Part shown: positions 34,201 to 48,301 of the stretch, in pieces
Numbering within the stretch: the first letter of the stretch is position 1
How the letters are laid out: every line of letters starts with the position of its first letter
Assembly: GCA_905221615.1 (NCBI GenBank)
Contig: CAJNDT010006138.1
Coordinates: forward strand, 265,501-329,500
DNA length: 64,000 nt
Reading direction: 5' to 3'
Origin: Symbiodinium sp. CCMP2592
Lineage: Eukaryota > Sar > Dinophyceae > Suessiales > Symbiodiniaceae
Program-made: the position numbers and the translations under genes
The notes under the pieces: model-generated
The model's database searches: none
What the model was told of the DNA's origin: nothing
Seen by the model: the letters and a program-made list of their open reading frames with translations, nothing else

Positions 34201-37200
34201 TCGGGTCGGGATCCAGGGTATCGGGTTTAGGGTTTGTCTGTTGAGAGCAATAAATTACAGTCCCATCATGCTAAGGAATGCGAGCAATTAGTTGCACATC
34301 CCGATATTTTGTGATAACTTCTCCCCGAACTCCTTAACAGTCAGCAAGAAATTTGGGGGTTCGTGGTTTTTGGGGTTGAGTTTTTGTTTTAAAGCTTGGG
34401 GTTTAAGGCTTAGGGATAGTTTGAGTTTGATGCTTAGGATGTGTGGAGGCAGTCATACGTCAAATGGGTCCATTGTAGACACAAGCCAAGCACAAACATG
34501 AACAGGATATAATTGATGCGGCGCAACTACCCTGCTGCTGCTGCTGCCGCTAGCTTGTTGCTTCGACTGCACCATTGGTGAGCACGATGGCGAACTCATG
34601 TTGATGCAGCTTCGGATGACGAGCATGGCGATGCCAAGAAGGTCTCTGACCACGCTGCTCGCGCCTGGCTTGAATTGCCTGATCTGAAAGGTCCAGATCC
34701 TGCAATATGTCAGACTCAGAGTTCTCCACGTCACTACCGAGGATCTGTTCCGGCTGTCGTCTTGCCGCATGGGTGGTTGTCAAAATTAGGGTCCCTTTTG
34801 GGTACCCTAAAGAGTAGGTGCCGTGTTAAAATAGGGACCCTAATTTTGACAACCACCCACATGCACGCCAGGCCCGGGACCACCAGGGCCACCAGGGCAC
34901 CAAGGATCATCATCGTCATCGTCTCCGTCTCCGTTGTCTCCGGGCTCTCTCGGATGAGGAGCTTGTGATTGCATATGGGAGTTTCCGAAAATAGGGCACC
35001 CTAACATAGTACCCAAATGGTAGGATCCTTACTATAAGGACCCCGAATAAGGTATCCCTTGTTTTCGGAAACTCTCATAATATCCTTCCACTTCATGCTC
35101 TTGCCGGCGAACGGCCTTCTGTAGACTTTCAGCTGCTTCACCAACATCACGGAAGGGGCTACCTTAAACACACAAAACCTCGAAAACTGGAGAAGAAACA
35201 CATCCAAGCCAAACCCTAAATAGCTCTATCTGAATCACCCAAGCCATCGAAAACCGAAAACTTCGGGAGCTTTGTGACCCCACACCCGACATCAACCTAA
35301 TGCGTCAAATCCAAGCCCTAAACTCTGAAACCTTCAACCGCTTATCTTACATTAAGCTTTTAGTGCTTTCAAGGGCCCCTAACCCCTAAACCCAGACTCC
35401 TAAAGCCCCTAAACTCCCCAACCCTGAAGCTCTGTGCCGGTGAGAGGCCCCCAAACCCCCAAACCCCAAACCCAGACTCCTACTACCCCCAAACCCCCCA
35501 AACCCTCAGCCATAAATCTGCAACCCTGAACCCTAAACCAGAAACCCTGACTCCTAAACACATAAGCCCCAAACCCCGAAGCTCTGTGCCGGTGAGACCC
35601 TCAGCCCTAAACATCTAACCCTGAACCCTAAACCAGAAACCCTAACTCGTAAGCCCCAAACCCCGAAGCGCTGTGCCGGTGAGAGGCCCCTAAACCCCAA
35701 ACCCCTAAACCCTAAACCCACACCCCAAGCCCCAAACCCCGAAGCTCCGTTCCGGTGAGAGGCTGCTTGTTCGCCTGAGCGGACGCACCCCAGGCCTGCT
35801 CGGCCGACTGCCTCAGCGAGCGTTTTTTTTTGTAGGGCTGGGTTTGGGGTTTAGGGTATTCATGGGCATCATTAGGTTTAAAGGGCTTTTTAAGGCTTTC
35901 AAAGTTTGTAGGGTGTTTAGGGATTAGGGCGCCCCCTTTGTAATTTACCGGGTCATTTCCGCCCACCCGCATATTCAAGCTGGGCCATGAAGGGGTTTAG
36001 GGTTTCAGCATTGCTGCCAAGGGCATTGCGAGCATCAGGTTTTACAATTGAAGTCGTCGGGGCTGCAAATTAGAAAATGTAGGGGTCATAGGGGCGGCTC
36101 ATAGGGTAGGGATGCTCATAACGGGGTCTTCAACTTTACGACTTCACAGAGGCCTGATCAGGATTTTGTCCGGGTTTCCGGGCTTCGTAGAATTCCAGTT
36201 TCGGGTTTCGGTGTTTAGGGCTGACAGCCTGTTCCCGGACCCCCGGGAGGATCATGGGATTAGTAGGGTTCCTTTAAGGGATCCTTTAGGGTTTTTACGG
36301 TTTAGGGATCTATAAGGGAAAGTGGATCCCCTAATTTGGGGCCCTATACTACTAAGGGCAATTTATAGGAACCCCCGATAAAGGGATCTACTTTGTGGAT
36401 CCTCCCGGGGATCTGGGTTGCGGTGGCTGCGCCGCGAGGAGAGCTCATGCTGGGCTGAAGGCTGGAGAGTTACGTTTAGTTGCAAGTGTACTTTCATAGA
36501 TGTCCAGCTCCTCATCAAGGCCAGCATACTCAGCGCACAGTTATGCCGTCGCACAAAGAGAAGCGCTGAGATAACAGCGTTCAACGCCAATTCCTTACGC
36601 ACCGCCTCCCGGGCCTCCCCTGCCGTGTTGCCGATGAATGCGCGCCGAGCGAACACCTCGAGCATCTGGATGTACGCCGTCTTTGCCCAGAACAATTTGA
36701 TGAACCACGGCGGCACACCACGCCGTGGTCGTAGTAGACTCTCCCGCCAAGCCGACTGTTTCGAGATACTGGAGTCGCGTCTTGAGCCGATCGATTTCCT
36801 GCGACTCCAGACACGGGGATGCCGCTTGCAGTTTCAAGGTTTACAGTCTCGGAAGCACGAGCGGCAGGCAGGCCGGGTTCAGGCGCAGCAGCGGCTCCAA
36901 CATGACACGTACCGGAGTTCCACGACACGAGTGTGAGCCACCCGTTTGCATCCCAATGCCATCGAATCTACGTTTCTGATCTTCGGCATCTTCGCTCCTG
37001 GAGATCACATTTCTGTGGGACCTCTAGAGCCTAGATAGGAAACTACACAATCCGTATACTAAACCTAAGAGTAACCTAGGAATAAAAAGGGTGCCCTTTT
37101 TGGTTTAAATGGGGTTATAAGGGAACCTAACCTCTAAAAAAGGGAATAAGGGCCTACTCTGGGTCCTAGTATAAGCCCCCGTCAAACCACCTTTAAACCC

Positions 37201-38735
37201 TACAGAAGCCCTATCGGACACTGCAAAACCCGCCAAGCACGGTGTCAACACCCATGAAGGACAACCTGAAGAGGCCCTAAACCAGGAGCTCAAGTCTAAG
37301 CCTTATACCAGTTGCTGGCAGACCCCAAGATCAAATTCAAGCCCCTACACAGCAAAGTGCGGCCAAAGCTCGACGATCCAAACTCCTCACATAAACCCCT
37401 ATAGTGCCCCAGAAGCCCCAAATCCACAAGCTCCTGAAGCCCATAACCACCGGAACCCAAAAAACTCAAAAGAGCCCGGAAAGACCAGGATCCCGACATG
37501 GTCTGACCTGAGCGTGTAGGGCTAAGGGCCCAGGGACTCCAATATCCCTCAATTCCAGGAATATTCCTTAAATCACATTAGGGATCCGACTATCATGTAT
37601 GGTATATTCCTTAATTAAGGGACATTGGAGTCTCTGGGGGCTCAGGGTTTGGGGCTACATTGCGGCTTCCTGTGTCGGTTCCTTGACGGGTCTTTGGGCT
37701 CAGGGCTTTGGGGGTTCTGGTTTAAAGGGCTTGGGCCTTTTAAGGGGTAGGCTTGGTTTAATTTTAGTGCATACCTGGTCGAAAGTTTCGGGCTTGGGGT
37801 TTCGAGATTTGCTAGGGCTCAGAACACTCAGCCGGTTTAGGGTTTTGGGTTTAGGGTTTAGGGTTTAGCTACAGTGCTTCCATGCTGTCCTTGAACCCGG
37901 AAGCTTCATGTGAACTTGTCTCGGCAGCGTAGCCGGTTGTGATTTCAGCTCGGCGGGTGGAGGATCAAAAAAATACAACGGATCAAAAACAAATTTGGGC
38001 CCAACCAATCAAAAAAAATAGGAAGGATCAAGAAAAACTTAGGGTTTGGGGATCTGCTGCAAACAATAGCACGGTTCCTGGGAATAGCGGATCAACAAAA
38101 TTTAGACAGGATCAAACACAGATTAAAAGATTTCTGTCAGTGCGATTTCAATAGTCCCGGGTCGGAACTGTGCGAAACCATGGCGTCAAAGCCAGAAAAG
38201 CGCGGTACAGCGTAGAGTCGTAGAGGGTTCGAACGGTTGGTGTAACCAGCTCTAAACAGCCTTAGTTGCCAGGATGAGATTTCAATATTTCAGAGTCGTT
38301 TGCGAAATCATGGTGTCAAAGCCAGAAAGGCGTTGTACAGCGTAGAGGGTTCGGACGTTTGGTGTAACCACGGTTGCTGGCCATGGCTGCGTGCGCAGAA
38401 ACAGCATTATAGTTGAAAGGAATGAGCCTGCCGCTTGTGGCCGAGAAATCAAGAAGCCGGAAGCTACTAAGCCAGGAAATCAACGAATTGCCTCGTAAGT
38501 CATAAATGTGTTGTTGATACTTTTTAATGTTGTTTGATCCGTTTTAAATTTTGTCGATCCTTTTTAAATTTTTTTGACCCCTCTCACAGCTCGGCAGTCA
38601 GACGGATCTGCCTCGCAATGATTGCGCTCGTCAGGATGAGAGCAGGGAGCTGAACTGGCAGCAACATGCCGCATTTTCTCGCATGCCTCTTGACATGCCT
38701 TCATCGCCACCGTTGTGCCCATCGTCTTCGAACAC

Positions 38736-38793
<58 letters not shown>

Positions 38794-41700
38794 GACACAC
38801 TCTCTGTGCGGCATGAAGGGTTTTTCTTTTTGTACGACGAACACATGAGTCAGGATCAACCCCTAAGCCCTATACACCCAACATTCAGAGCCGAACATGT
38901 AACATGTCCATGTGACTATAAGCTGCCAGCCCCAAACCTTATAGAAACCGGGTACTCCGTCCGTAAAGCCGAAGCCCACAAGCTCACGCCCAGCACCTTA
39001 GGCTTGAACCTTATGCCCTCAAACCCTAAACCCCTAAATCCTGAAAACTAAACCGCTTAACCCTGAACCCTAACCCCTAAACCACTAAACCCTGAACCCT
39101 GAACCCCGAAACCCCCAACCCAAAATCATAGGCTGGAAGCCTTGCTCCCTAAAGCCGCAACCCTGAATCCCAATTGCCACATCTAGGTTTAGGGTTTATA
39201 AGGTTGGTTTAGGATTTAGGCGTTCTTGGGTAGCCCCTTTATAGTGAGAGTACCCTTTTTCCTAGTATTCGGTTTCAAGAAGGGGACCCTCAAATAAAAA
39301 GGGCGGCAAAAGCATATTACATCTGAAGCAGGCTTGCAACTTGCAGCCTACATGTCTCACCACAGCAGACAGACTCAGGGAATAAAGTTTAGGGCACTCT
39401 GGCGTTCATTACACCTCACGATCACCTAAACTCTGAACCCATACCAGGACCCCCGCAACTACCCTCTGTTATACCCTAAACACCCACTATCAAGGACCAC
39501 AAGGGCTTTATAAAACATATACACACATTCATTTAGTTATGTACTGGTTTGTTTGGCGCCTGTAGGGCCCTGTAGAAACGCATATGACCACCCCATACAA
39601 CCCCGTAACCTGAAACCCTCAACGCCCTCTGAAACCTGTCCTTGCAGCTTAAACTCGAACACCCTGAAGACCTTAAAGCCTAAACCCCAAACCCCTACAA
39701 TCTTTACTATATGAAAAGTTATGTAACACTCTATTGGGACTACGATCTCGCAGTTGCAAAGCACTCGGCTCTACAAACTAAAGCCCCAAAAAATGCCAAA
39801 TAGCCTAATGTAATACCCGAAGTAGTAGGATCCTTATTATAAGGACCCCCAAAAAGGTGCCCCCCGCCAATGTTCGGAAACTCCCATATTATCAATCCAA
39901 AGTCCTAAACCCTAAAACTTTTCGCTGGGGATCTCACTTGTTTGCGTTATGGCCTCGGCTGAATCGAGTCGTCGGCTTTTCGGGTTTAGGTACAAACAGA
40001 CAAGGTGTTAGGGTTGCGGGGTTCCCTAAACCCTAAATCCTAAACCAGCTTCCGGTTCCAGGAAGGTTTGGTCTGGGTTTGCGTGGATTAGGACTGAAGC
40101 CTTTCCTGCGAGACAGTTTATTGACGGGTTTAGGGTTATGCAGGGGTTTGAGGGCTTGGGAACTAGGGCTTTCGGGCTGAAAACCTCTGCAGAGTCTAGG
40201 GGTTGAGGATTTGGGGGTTTAAAGTCCGGATAGGTTTAGCATGTCGGGATTGGAGTTTTACGGCTTTAATCTCGGGCAGTGGTTCTTCGAGCGGCGGCGC
40301 TCGGGCAGCGGGTCAGGTCGTTTAGGCTCGCAGCTCTTCACCGCACTTGACAAAATCTCACAAGAATGGTAACTGCCTAAGACGTCCAGCACCTTCCTAC
40401 AAACAGCCGGCTGCCACGGTAAGTGCTCATTCGGCAAATCCTGAAATTGGCTCCACTCTGGTACTGTTCTACCGGAGCGAAATGCAAAACCTCCAGGACA
40501 GTCGCCCAAGAAGAATCAATGCAATCCAAACTTCAAAACCCTAAACCCCCAAACTCTAACCCTCTAAACCCGACAAGTTTAGGGTGTGGGGTTCAGGATT
40601 CAGGTTGTAGGGACTACTTGGAGGATCATGGGACTTAGTAAGTAGGTTATAAGTGGGGTTATAAGTCCCCTAAGTGGGGTTATCCTAAGTATAACCTACT
40701 TATAACCTTACTTACAAAGTCCCATGAGCCTCCAAGTAAGGGGGCAGATTGAGACCCGCACCTGTCCAGCTTGCTGCTTCATCGCTTGGGCAAACTTCTC
40801 ACCCATGCCGTTGAAGTCCTCGCGCGTGGCTTCGTTAGGATTTGAAGTTTACGGTTCCGGCGAAAAAGCTCCCTGAATCCTAAGCCCCTAAAAGCAAACC
40901 CCAAAAATCCGAATCCCGAACCCGGACCTCTCAGCTGCGAACCCCCCTTTCCTGAGAACAAATCGGGCACCTGGTTCCCAGAGACGGATGTTGGAGTCTC
41001 TGGGTTTACACTTGCGAGACTATTCTGCTCCGCTCAGGTTGACCATCCCGAAGCTCGAAACCCGAGGCCCGAAACTTACCTCTGGTTACTAGGGAATAGG
41101 GCTCCTTTAAAGGGATCGATCGGGTTCCTTTAAAGGGATCTATAGGGGTTTAGGGTTCCTTTTTTGGGATACTATGGGATCTTTTGGGATTCCTTTAAAG
41201 GGATCTATGTGTCTAGGATTTAGGGGTTTAGGGGTTTGGGGGTTTTGGGTTCAGGGCCGGGTAGGCCTGGCTTATCTTACCTCTGGTTAGTAGGGAATGG
41301 AGGCATGGGGTACAATTATAACTATAACTTATAACTGCTATTACTACCATTCTTCCATTCCCTACCAACCAAAGGTAAGGAACATCATAAACTGTGCTCT
41401 TGTTGAGGAAGTTACTTTTCAGTTACCATCATAGGGATCTATAGTAAATGGTTGATATGGTTTCCCTGTCATGGTTACTGACTAAAAGTTCCCCAACAAG
41501 GACCCAGGAAACCCCAACACCCAACACCCTAAACCCCAAGCCCTGGATCCTGATCCTGAACCCGAAACCCAAAATCCTGCACCCCAAACCCTACATCCTG
41601 CACCCAAGCACCCTAAACCCAGACCCTAAATCCAGTCCCACAATCCCTAAACTAAACCTCAAACCCCTAAAACTCGAAGATGCTAAACCCTTACCCCCAA

Positions 41701-44700
41701 CATAAGAACAGCCTGCAATGCAGCGGTGTCCTCGCCGGAGAGCTGAATTGTGCCCGCGGCCTGCTCTCTCTTGCAACTAATGTGACTGACGTCAATTTTG
41801 TTGAAGGGCTTATGGTTTAGGGTTTAGGGAGGGTTTTGGATGGGTTCGGGATTAGTCATTGGATTCAGAGGTTAAGTCGGTTAGGTTTCGGGGTTTAGGG
41901 ATGCTTTTCAGCTGGTTCGGTTTGGTCAATGTCATGTCTTGCGGGACCCAGGACCCCATGTCCTAATTTATAATTAAGGGAGGCTTTGGGGCAGTATTGG
42001 TAGTTGTTCTTACCCCTTATAATGCAGGCATTTGCACTAGATCTGAGAAAAAACTACACCCTCGAACCCCTATCCTTCACCATTTCTCTCCCTCAGAGCT
42101 TGCGAATTTCCAGGCTCAGGGACACCCTAAACCCTAAACCCTAAACCATCCTTTTAGGGCTCAGGCTTTTGGTTTCAGGGTTGATGGCAGATTGCGGGTA
42201 TGGGGGAAAATTCGGAAACTGCAGGCTCTTGCAGCACGAACGTCCAAACACAAGAAACCCCTCTGAGAATCTATTGGGGTTTAGGGTTTAGGATTTAGTC
42301 CAACTCAAGGGTTAACTTCAGCGCATGTTGTTGCAGAACGTCTTACAGCATAGCGGCCAAAAAACATCAATATTTGTAGTTTGCCTAAGCCGATATCAAC
42401 CTGTGTGGTGTCTTCAATCCGACTGAATAAACTCCTCGTTGGAAAAAAATTCCGATGGGGTTTTTGTATGATCTTGTATTCTAACAACAACCACAACAGT
42501 TCTAAAGGAGAGTTCAGAATATGTTCAGATTAAGGCCCTGAGGGGGTTTGGAGAGCAGGGGTCGACGTTAATTAACGCCCTAGCTTTAAACACCTACCAA
42601 CGTTGTATTAACCCGTAAAAACGCGCTTATGGATCTACATCTACAAACGCCGTATATCAAAAAAGGATCTACATTGACTGCTAAGGAGAAGCTCGGCTGA
42701 GGCCCGGGCGTTGTGCAGTGACAGGTGGCTAGAGCCTCGCGGACGGCTCAAACTGTTTAGGGGTTGGCAAGGGCTACGGATTCAGGGCTTTGTAGGGTCC
42801 AGGAGGAGCGTTTAGTGTTCAGGGCCTGGGGGCTTAAAGACTTAGGGATCGTGAAATTTAGGAGTTCAGGTTTGCAGTGGTTGCCGGTTAGCCATGTAAG
42901 GTTTATGGTTTAGGGCTTTAGGTTTGCGGCTGTGGAATACGGGATGGGATTCAGGAGCGAGGGTTTCTTTCGGGGATTCGTGGTTGAGATTGACTAGCTT
43001 AGGCGTGGGGCTGAAGGGTAGTTTTTTTTAGAAAAAAAAGTGCAATGGCTCCTTTCTGTGCACGAGCAGGCTCGAGCAGGAAGTTGCCTGCCTCAAGGGT
43101 TTGGGGCCTAGGGTTCACCGTCAAGGTTTGAAAGGGGCTATGAAATCTTTTTCAATAGCCAGGCCCGAAACACAACTGAAGATACAAAGCAGTTCTCTCA
43201 TTGCCCCGTGCCTAGTTAAGTCTTTACTTTCGGTTCTCAGCTGTGGGGTCGTGGGCGTTGGTTCTGTGGGACAGAGTTCTACGAACAAGGAGCTCCTCGA
43301 AGCCTCTCCTCTGACACAATGTCTGCATCTGCGCAGTGACCAGCAGTGCTTGTGCGCGCGCGTGCACGCAGTGAGGTGGCTTGAGACGCGGGATCTAAGG
43401 TTCCTAGAAGCCCCTTACAGGTGGGTAGTTCTTCTTCCATAGTACTCCCATAAGACCCCCTTTACCTTATAGGAGTGGTATGGGAGGCTTATGGGAGACT
43501 ACCCACCTTAAAACTACCCACCTGTAAATGGCTTAGAGTTCCGGGCCGGACAGAGCCCTGGGAGCCCTAAGAGTTCCCAAAGTGCCTGCCACCTAGTCGC
43601 TGCTTCCTCTGCTTGAAGATCTCGGTGGCCTTCTCCTTTCCGTGTCTTCCCAGCATCTGCTGCCAGTCACTGTTCTGGCCTTTTCTGACCATTCCGAGTG
43701 GGTTTAGCAGCATGTGTTTTGACGACTTCTTTAGCCTCAGCAGCATGTCCACTAGAGTCAGGGAGCCCTCACCGAGACCCCTGGTAGAAAGGACTAATGT
43801 AAGGGCCCCTAGTAAGGGCCTTAATAATTAGACTAGGGTTTTGGGGGTTCCTGATTATACTTATAGAATAATGTACCCCCAAACCCTACGAGTATTCTAA
43901 CTATTGAGGCCCCTACATTACAGGAGCTAGCCTTGACGGTTTGAGGTTTGGGGCTTGAGGGTTTAAGTGTTAGACTGGGGTCTTTAGAGGTTTGAGGGTT
44001 CAGGGTTACGCACCTAAGCCCTTAACCCTATGACTCCCATGACTTCACTGTAAAACCAGTCTCAGATCCTATACGAGAGCTGACTAATCTCAGTTCCTCA
44101 TGCCGGTAGAGGTTTAGGGTGTAGATATGCCCCCCAGCCCCGGACACGTTACAATTGGGATAGGGTTCTGGGGTAGAAGTCTACAAGGCCCAAACAAGGG
44201 GATATTAGTACCAATTTGCAAAGACCACCAACCCTAAACCCTAAACCCCAAACCAAACACCCTAAACCTTTAACCGCACTACTTCCTCAAGAATGAGGCA
44301 GGACCTCGAATCCCGGGAGCCTGAACCCCAAAGGCCTGCTTGGAGAGCCATCTGCCGAGTGAACGCCGCAACGCCTTGGAAGTTTACAGTAGACCCCAGA
44401 AAGTTGGAACATCATTTTCCTCATGCCCTGAAGGTAAAGCGTAAGGGATCCCAGCACTAATCATCTTAAATCCATGTTCCAACTTTCCGGGATCCAACAT
44501 AGGCTCTGGCGGCATGTTTCCATTCCTGATTTTCTTACTCTTTCCCTTCGTTCCGATTTGTTAGTGACTACCTTGTTTTTGGGGTTGATTCAAACCTTGC
44601 TGACCAACACATGGCTTGTTTAGCGTACCAGTGCTTGTCAGATTTGGAGTGCCTGTTACAGGTGCGAAAAAAGTACAAGTGGGCTTGGAGATTGAGGCTT

Positions 44701-47700
44701 TGGTTTAGGATCTACAGTTCACCCAAAAAAGGCTCCTTGCAAAAGGGATGTGTGATTTTAGGGACTTTGTTGGGGAGCCACTGGACCCAAAACCCAAAAC
44801 AAGACGTAAATCCAAACGACCCCCGGCCCTGCCCTCTGACATGGGATCCTTTACGGGTACTATTCCGGGGGGTTGGGAGCTCGTAGGTTTCGGGAGGCAG
44901 CGAGCCGGGCCTAGGATGCGAGATATTCCTGCAATCGTCTCTTAATGTCTCTGGAGCTGGGTTTGGGCTTGGGGCCTCGGGTTTGGAGTTTAGGCTTTAG
45001 GGTAAGGGTTTAGAGTTTAGGAGTTTTGGGTCACGGGTTTAAATGATTCCATACCTTTGGGGGGTCTTCGGGACCAGATAATCAGGCGACGCGCAAGACC
45101 TTTCGCAGGTTACTGACGTGCTCAAGATTGGCAGTGTATCGTACCGCCGCATCCATACTTCGAGCGATTCGTCGTCGTGGTGCATGCCAAGCATTGGATC
45201 CTCCCCATATGCAGAGTCGAGATGTATGCATGCGCAATCCGCCCGAGACGCGGATTGAATGCGCAGTGTATCAGCATCGTGTGCCTCCAGCCGGACATAA
45301 GTCAGCACTCCCACTTGTACCCGTCTGCATGCCACAACGCATGAACGAGCGTCCTCATTCTCGCCTGTCGACCTGTCATCACGAACCCTAAACCCTAAAC
45401 CCCTAAAGGATCTTCAGGACTCAAGGGTTAAGGGTTATAAGGGTTAGGGTTTAGGTTGGAGGGTGCTTCGCAGCTGTACCGGCAAAATACTCAGGACTCC
45501 CCAAACCTCTATTCTACTTAGCGGATCATGGGACTTAGTAACTAGGGTTATTATTGGGGTAGCTATACTTATAATTACTTATAGTCCCAGTTAAGGGACT
45601 TAAAACTATAGTTACTAAGTCCCATGATCCTCCAAGTAGTCCGGCCCTGAAGACCTTAAAGCCCCAATCCTAAACCTCGAACCCCAGCACCGAGGCTGTG
45701 GGAAAATGGCTCAGTGCCCTACCCAGGACGCCCGCTGCAGCAGCCTAGGCCGAGCAGGCTCAGTTCTGCTTGTTGACTTAAAGGGAGTTGCTTTTGAGTG
45801 CGATGGACCTTCGGAGCTGCAGAGGCTTAAAGGGAGTTTAGGCTTGAGGGTCTGGGGTTGAGGGTTCACGCTTAAACGCTTATATATGTTGAACCCCAAA
45901 GCCCCAAATCCCATTCGAATTTCATACGTGGTCTTTCGTTTTGTTAACAGGGGCTTCATATGAGCCTCGAGTCGCACCCCTCGTGGGCGTGCGGAGGTTA
46001 GGGCAAACGGTTTAGGCTTTGGGGCGTGTTTTGGTGTTTCGGCGTCTGGGGGTTACAGTAAACTCCATAAAATTGGAAACCGGATTGAGGCCAAATAGTG
46101 CTGGGATCCCGTGTACGTTAAGGATTGAGGCTATGGGGTTTCCAACTTTTGGGCTTCTACTGTATTAGGGTTCAGTACGGACAGTTCGGACAAGAGTTCG
46201 TGGATTCTCCCTCCGCGCCATGACTGGCAGCGGGACAGGGAGGTCTGTGCCTGACTTTAGGAGGTTTGGGGAGGGGGAGGCCTTAAGGGTTCAGGGTCCG
46301 AGAAGCAGAGAGTCTCAGACAAAGACGAATCCAAGCTTCTTGTTCTACAAAACTACACGCTCAACCCTAAGACCCGGCCCCAAAGCACAGCACCCGAGGT
46401 TCTAAACCACTCCTAAATCTCGGAACTTGATGTCCCCAAATCTTGACCGAAACCCCTTGCCTTAACCCAGCTAGCAGCCAGAGTGTCCTCCTCGCTCTTT
46501 GCCCCAGCCCTCCGAAGGACACATACACACACCCGACCTAAACCCAGAATCCCCAGAACAACCACCTAAACCCTGACCCTACCTACAGTCTCCATTTCTG
46601 GTTCTTTTTGGGGTACCTTATCAGATGCTAAATGTAACATTGGTTAAACCAAGAAAAGCCAATGGAGACCATTGTAGGTAAATCTTACCCTAAACCCTGA
46701 ATGCTAGATCCTAAACCTGAGCCGCTCTGGATCCCCTCGGGACCGGGCTGCAACCCGCAGCCACAGGCCGCGCCCGCCTGAGGCGACTGTCAGGGCTTAG
46801 GGTTTAGGGTTTAGAGTTTAGGGTTTAGGATTTGGGGGTTTAGGGTCTAGGGTTTAGGGTCTGGATTTTTGGTTTAAGGGTTTTTTATGGTCTAGGGACT
46901 CGTTTCTCTCTATAGCGAGCCCCGGAAAAATTTCACATGGATTGGAGATGATTCGCGCCAGGATCCTTTTACTGTACCTCAAGGGTATGAGGATAGTCAT
47001 GTTCAAATCTGCCGGCTTCTACGGCAGGGCTGTATGGTTGTTTATGGGTGGTTAATAAAAGCACAGGGGTCGCTAGAAGACTTTAACCCCTGAACACGAA
47101 TCCCGGAACCCCTCAGACTCAGAACGTGGTCAGAACCCTACACACCCCTAAACCCTACTCACAGAACCGAAACCCCCAGCCCAAATTCTGAGGGCCCCCG
47201 AGAGTATGAAACAAAAAAGGCAGTCTAGCCCTTATGGAAACCCATAAAAACAGCTTTAAAGGAACCCCTACCCCTAAACCCCAAACCTAATTCACACTAA
47301 CTCTATATAGCAAAAGAAAATGATAACAATATGAACACTACTACTACTACTAATAATAAGAATACTAAATAGTGATGATAATAACAATAATAGTCATAAT
47401 ACGGAGAATATACATAGTACTAGCAGCAATGATACTACTCGCTCAAAGGGAGTCACTGGGAAGCCCCACGTTGCTCGGGCTGGCTTCCCATCTCCTTCAA
47501 GGGTTTCGGGTCTAGGGTTTACGGTTCAGAGAATTTAGGGTTAGGGGCCTAGGTGGTTATGGCTTGGGTCTAAGGGTTTTGTTGGGTCTTTTTGGTTTCA
47601 GTGCTTCATGTCAAGACGACAAACGTGTTCCCAAAGATTTCAAGCTAGCTCTTAGAGGCCTTTAGAGGAATTGTGTGTGGGCTCAGGCAGTTTGTTGTTC

Positions 47701-48264
47701 CATCTTAGGGTTGGGCGAGGGTGCCGACAAGTTTGAGGATCGGGCTTAGGGTTTAGGGTGGTGTCGGGTTTAAAGGCTTTCGGGCACATATTGCTCATAA
47801 TGCGCACTCTAAATCCAAACTCCACGTACTCCCGCCCCTCCCCCCCTCTTCCCATAACACGCACTCTAAATCCAGACTCCATGTATCCCGGCCCCTCCCT
47901 CCCTCCCCACTAAAAAACACTCAAAAACAAACACTTAGATGCTGAGTTCATAAGCCCCAAAGAGTGTACACTTTCAGTTCTACAATGGGTAATATTATCC
48001 CCAAGAAGTGTAAAGTGTATCACTCAGCTACTAAGGCCTAACATAATATCATAAATAGTAGGATCCTTATTATAAGGACCCCAAAATAAGGTACTCCTAA
48101 TGTTCGGAAACTCATATCCACTCAGCTACAAAGAACAGCGCACGCGCGCGAAAGAAAGTCCTCCGCTCCCTCCGAGAGCTCGGAAAGCAGATGACCGGCT
48201 TCCTGCCAAGGCATTGGAGTGCACAGCACTCGGACTCCTCTAAGGAAGGATCCTAGAGAGTATG

Positions 48265-48301
<37 letters not shown>

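Noticed and set aside
36418-36936. 172-codon plus-strand frame
   Set aside because: Arg/Ser-rich shadow of the minus-strand coding signal; no recognisable features.
38564-39051. Frames with long Thr-His or Cys-Val runs
   Set aside because: Translation of the (CA)27 microsatellite.
40614-40738. Strong hairpin as a transcription terminator
   Set aside because: Shared ends with other copies show it is MITE family C, not a terminator.
41700-41810. Possible exon around CAVLAGELNCARG on the plus strand
   Set aside because: Too short, both strands open, no splice sites that connect to a neighbour.
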